NCBI GenBank assembly: GCA_016707685.1
Contig: JADJHE010000002.1
Span: forward strand, 1-61,309
Source: Bacteroidota bacterium
Lineage (GTDB): Bacteria > Bacteroidota > Bacteroidia > 2-12-FULL-35-15
Length of the DNA: 61,309 nt
Direction of reading: 5' to 3'
Shown: piece by piece, positions 58,265-61,309 of the stretch
Layout of the letters: each line of letters opens with the position of its first letter
Numbering within the stretch: position 1 is the stretch's first letter
Program-made: the position numbers and the translations under genes
The notes under the pieces: generated by a model
Database searches by the model: none
What the model was told of the DNA's origin: nothing
Seen by the model: the letters and a program-made list of their open reading frames with translations, nothing else

Positions 58265-58711
58265 CTATGATTTCAGCATTTCAACATGTTCTATATTGTC
58301 TTCCAGGTAAATGTCGCTGGTTTGCTGAAAGCCCAGTGAAGTATAAAACTTGAGCAGGTATAGTTGTGCACCTATTTTGATGGGGGTGTTACCAAATAAT
58401 TTATATAATTCTTCTATGGATTTTTCCATTAACTTTTTCCCTATACCACTTCGTCTTACAGATGGTGAAGTCACTACACGACCAATAGAAGGCATTTCCG
58501 GGTAGGCAACTCCTAGCGGCAGAAGACGGGTATAAGCAACTAATTTATCATCCAGCCATCCCATCAAATGCCAGGAGCTTTGGTCTTTGTTGTCGGCATC
58601 CTGGTAAGGACAGTTTTGTTCCACTACGAAAACCTCATTCCTTAATTGCAAAATAGCATACAATTCATACGGAGATAGCTCGTCAAATTTTTTACAAAAC
58701 CAGTTGATCAT
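58265..58711 (-). CDS. GNAT acetyltransferase, ElaA-like
   Basis: A 148-residue protein resembling the ElaA family of GNAT acetyltransferases. 'YELYAILQLRNEVFVVEQNC' and 'YQDADNKDQSSWHLMGW' are the family N-terminal blocks. 'IGRVVTSPSVRRSGIGKKLM' is the acetyl-CoA-binding (R/Q)xxGxG/A loop. Intact and of normal length. Substrate unknown. It is monocistronic on the minus strand. Confidence 0.9.
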   Translation of the reverse strand: MINWFCKKFDELSPYELYAILQLRNEVFVVEQNCPYQDADNKDQSSWHLMGWLDDKLVAYTRLLPLGVAYPEMPSIGRVVTSPSVRRSGIGKKLMEKSIEELYKLFGNTPIKIGAQLYLLKFYTSLGFQQTSDIYLEDNIEHVEMLKS

Positions 58712-58787
58712 ATACTTGTCTGAATAATAAATGTAGAGAAGTAAAGTTTCAATGAAAGTAAAACAGTATTTTTAAATAAACACTTTT

Positions 58788-59674
58788 ATGCCGGTTAAAG
58801 ACCTTAGCCTGGTTCACCAGCTAATAAGCGACTTATTTCACTGGCCCACCTCTCCGGATGAATGGCCGCAATATACATTAAGTGACGAGCAGGTAGATTT
58901 TTTCAGGAAAGAATGGGTTTATTAGTGGTATCAAAAAATGCTGGATGAGCAGGTCGAAAAGATAAGGACGAATTGAGTGAAATTCCAACCCGCAACATCC
59001 GAGGCATGATTTGTTTTATGAATTTCATTCCAACGAATCAAGATCCTTCCACTATTTTATTTCATGCTTGGTGCATGAGAATTACAAATGGATTGCATGA
59101 TGTTTTGTGGAATCCCCGTTTTTAGTAGCTGCCAGTCAACTATCAGGTAATGTTCCGGTTCGTTTCTGGCACGACCAGATTTTCTGGAAGCCGGCTAAAC
59201 AGGGGGGTGTGGTTGCCTGGCACCAGGACTTTTCTTATTGGACAAGAACAAAACCAATTGCACACTTAACTTGCTGGTGCGGTCTGGATGATTCAACAAA
59301 AGAGAATGGTTGTTTACAATATATACCAGGAAGCCATAACTGGGGTTTGTTACCCAAGCCTGTAATTGCCGGTGAATTTCAAGGCATCAAGGACTTTTTA
59401 ACGGAAGAGCAGAAAAAACAATTTGAACATCCGCAGTTGGCTGAAGTAAAAGCAGGCGAAGCGCATATTTCATCATTCATTGACCCTGCATGGTTCTGGT
59501 GCCAATACTTCTACAAGCCGAGAAGGGCATTTGTAATTAATGCAATCGCCGATGGAGTTGTTTCAGATTCAAATGAACCGTTGCTTGAAGGGTGCCTGTT
59601 ATTAAGAAAGGAGAAAAAAATACAAGGGGCAATTTTTCCCATTGTTATTTGACCCAAAATTGATGCTTCAATAA
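58788..59674 (+). CDS. Phytanoyl-CoA dioxygenase (PhyH) family protein (frameshifted)
   Basis: Iron(II)/2-oxoglutarate-dependent oxygenase family. The ATG at 58788 starts 'MPVKDLSLVHQLISDLF' and 'QYTLSDEQVDFFRKEW'; the frame breaks between 58920 and 59100. The core from 59107 has 'VPVRFWHDQIFWKP' and 'VVAWHQDFSYWTRTKP', giving the HxD iron ligands, then 'CGLDDSTKENGCLQYIPGSH', a family hallmark ending in the distal His. A final shift near 59615 gives the ending 'FFPLLFDPKLMLQ' with the stop at 59672-59674. Repaired length is about 295 residues. Substrate unknown. Convergent with rarA, overlapping by a few bases. Confidence 0.85.
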
Positions 59675-60918
59675 TTATATTTATCCTTCCACAAATTTTT
59701 AAGAATTTTCTAAGTTCTTCTTCCCTTGCATTTTTCCGGGTTCATAGAATTTTTGCCTGCCAGTTCTTTTGGCAAATATTCCTGGGGAGAAAAATTATTT
59801 TCATAACTATGGGAGTATTCATAGTTTTTCCGCAATCTAAATTCTTCATCAGTTTAGTTGGGGCATTACGGATATGTAATGGCACTGGTAAGTCTCCATA
59901 CTTTTTAACAGCGGAAAGGGCTTCCCCTATGGCAGCAACTGCGGCATTGCTTTGGGTGATGCGGCCAGGTAGAAAAAACATTGCGAAAGAATGATACTTG
60001 CTTCCGGGTAGCCGATTTTATTTACAGCGTCAAACGACGCATTGGCCATAACCAAAGCTGTTGGGTTGGCATTGCCAATATCTTCACTTGCCAATATCAC
60101 TAATCTTCTGGCAATAAATTTTACGTCTTCACCACATTCAATCATTCTGGCTAACCAATAGATGGCGGCATTAGGGTCGCTGCCGCGGATAGATTTAATG
60201 AATGCAGAAATGATATCATAATGCTGTTCACCACTCTTGTCATAAAGAGCAATTCTCTTTTGCGCTACTTCCATCACATATTTATCTGTGATTATCACCT
60301 TCTTCCGGAAGCATCGCAAACTATTTCCAGCAAGTTTAATAATCTTCTTCCATCACCACCTGATATATTGAGTAGTGCGGCTGTTTCTTTCAATTCAATC
60401 TTTTTCTGCTTTAGATACTCATCTTTTTCGATCGCAATCTCCAATAATTTCACCAGGTCTTTTTCTTCCAATGGCTTTAGGACATATACCTGGCAGCGGC
60501 TAAGTAAGGCACTGTTTACTTCGAACGAGGGGTTTTCTGTGGTGGCGCCTATTAAAGTAATGACACCTTTTTCCACTGCACCCAATAAGGCATCCTGCTG
60601 ACCTTTATTAAAGCGATGTATCTCATCAATGAATAAGACAGAACCTGGCTGAGTTTTCGCCTGTTCAATCACTTCTCTTACATCTTTTACCCCTGCACTG
60701 ATGGCACTAAGCTGAAAAAAGGGAACATGTAAGGTGTGTGCAATAATATTGGCAATAGTTGTTTTGCCGGTACCAGGGGAATTCTAGAAGATCATCGAAT
60801 GCAATTTGTTATTTTCTGGTCAAAAAGTTCGTAAAATGCCTTTCCTACCAGGTGCCCTGCCCCATTAGCTCATCCAGTGTCGTGAATGGCCTTCTGCCAG
60901 TGGAACTTGCGTATTCAT
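59668..60918 (-). CDS. rarA: Replication-associated recombination protein A (frameshifted)
   Basis: AAA+ ATPase acting at stalled replication forks (RarA/MgsA/WRNIP1 family). The start at 60918 reads 'MNTQVPLAE'; after several breaks Walker A is 'NSPGTGKTTIANIIAHT' (near 60770). Walker B is 'SVLFIDEIHRFNKGQQDALL', and 'GVITLIGATTENPSFEVNSA' with 'LLSRCQVYVLKPL' gives sensor 1 and the arginine-finger region. 'ISGGDGRRLLNLLEIVCDA' is the lid. 'IKSIRGSDPNAAIYWLARMI' and 'IASEDIGNANP'-like sequence ('LASEDIGNANPTAL') are family C-terminal blocks. Breaks lie near 60890, 60840, 60785, 60300, 59970, 59800 and 59735; the repaired end 'KNLWKDKYNY' stops at 59668. Repaired length is usual. Confidence 0.9.
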
Positions 60919-61309
60919 ATTGCCAGCAAAAAAGCAGGCGACTCGTTCTGCTTTTTCAATAACGTTAAGAATAATATAGCGAGTAGATATACCGGCCGGG
61001 GTAATTACCTGATGCCGACCAATCTCGGGCACCCCCCCAGAGATAATAAATATATTTCAGCATAACCATCAGCAACATTTTACAGCAAAGAACCATAGGT
61101 GATAAAGTGCCCCTGTAATATCCATCCGCCATAAACTTTACAAAGGCCTGAATAATTATCAAAATAAACACTGCAGGTACTTCTCTGATTTGGCTTCTAA
61201 GCAATATCAGTAGTAGGAGCCTAACTTTGATTTTTAAGTTGCATCCTGCTGGTACCAACTGCTTTTTTTACCCAACTTTTGCATTGATTTTTCTGGCAAG
61301 TGGTGGCAG
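60919..61309. other. Unresolved sequence at the window end
   Basis: Upstream of rarA. Minus-strand frames contain hydrophobic stretches ('LRLLLLILLRS'-like and 'VFILIIIQAF'), but stops occur in all frames and no family can be named. The sequence quality appears low here. Confidence 0.3.

Noticed and set aside
60965..61258. A 97-residue hydrophobic minus-strand frame upstream of rarA
   Set aside because: Low sequence quality, no family match and stops in the adjoining frames; left as unresolved.
1..61309. CRISPR array, prophage, insertion sequence or rRNA genes
   Set aside because: I saw no regular direct-repeat array, phage structural genes, transposase or rRNA sequence anywhere in the window.

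Overview
The window comes from a member of the Bacteroidota, most likely a Chitinophagaceae-like bacterium. The support is as follows: type IX secretion (T9SS) cargo with CHU_C-type C-termini, two PorP/SprF proteins, a PD40-OmpA protein, a type A T9SS-like tail, a DUF6089-like barrel, promoters of the TAnnTTTG form, and AT-rich coding sequence. Reading frames are badly broken at both ends (about 1-12 kb and 45-61 kb), mostly at homopolymers, but nearly intact from 12.8 to 45 kb. This looks like uneven consensus quality, with coverage falling toward contig ends, rather than biological decay. I therefore describe broken genes as single genes with frameshifts.

Layout. 1-9.6 kb: two tandem paralogous giant surface proteins (IgGFc-binding-like plus PKD plus gliding-type C-terminus). 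9.7-13.8 kb: PorP/SprF, TPR-PD40-OmpA, PorP/SprF, the membrane partners of such cargo. 14-15.5 kb: a secreted astacin-like metalloprotease, a terminator and tRNA-Pro(TGG). 15.7-23 kb (minus strand): a GDSL hydrolase, an M23 lipoprotein and seven consecutive proteins with a cytosolic N-terminal zinc ribbon; six are single-pass with different outer domains and the last has five ribbons and several membrane segments.

24.1-42.4 kb (plus strand): the most remarkable part, a tightly packed operon. It encodes a SrfB-like actin-fold ATPase, a SrfC-like GTPase, a membrane-anchored subtilase carrying an InlB-type repeat, a four-helix membrane protein, a TRAFAC-like GTPase, a large single-pass protein, a membrane-anchored protein, a periplasmic coiled coil, a TPR-Ig-barrel outer-membrane protein and a repeat lipoprotein. 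Read in order, the genes run from cytosol to cell surface, which suggests an undescribed NTP-driven trans-envelope machine; the divergent zinc-ribbon proteins may be its sensors. A secreted DNase I-fold enzyme and a soluble FtsK-like ATPase follow (42.9-45.1 kb). The only two frame breaks in the intact gene body of this core sit on in-phase A_AAA_AAG heptamers, so programmed -1 frameshifting competes with sequencing error as the explanation.

45.3-61.3 kb: ordinary chromosome. It holds a nucleotide-sugar epimerase, a GT2 glycosyltransferase, a metY-metX-hom operon under a clear SAM-I riboswitch with promoter and terminator, a small protein resembling the SecA tail, uvrA, a Yip1-family protein, two related stem-loop repeats, a small T9SS-tailed protein, a DUF6089-like outer membrane protein, an ElaA-like acetyltransferase, a PhyH-family dioxygenase and rarA.
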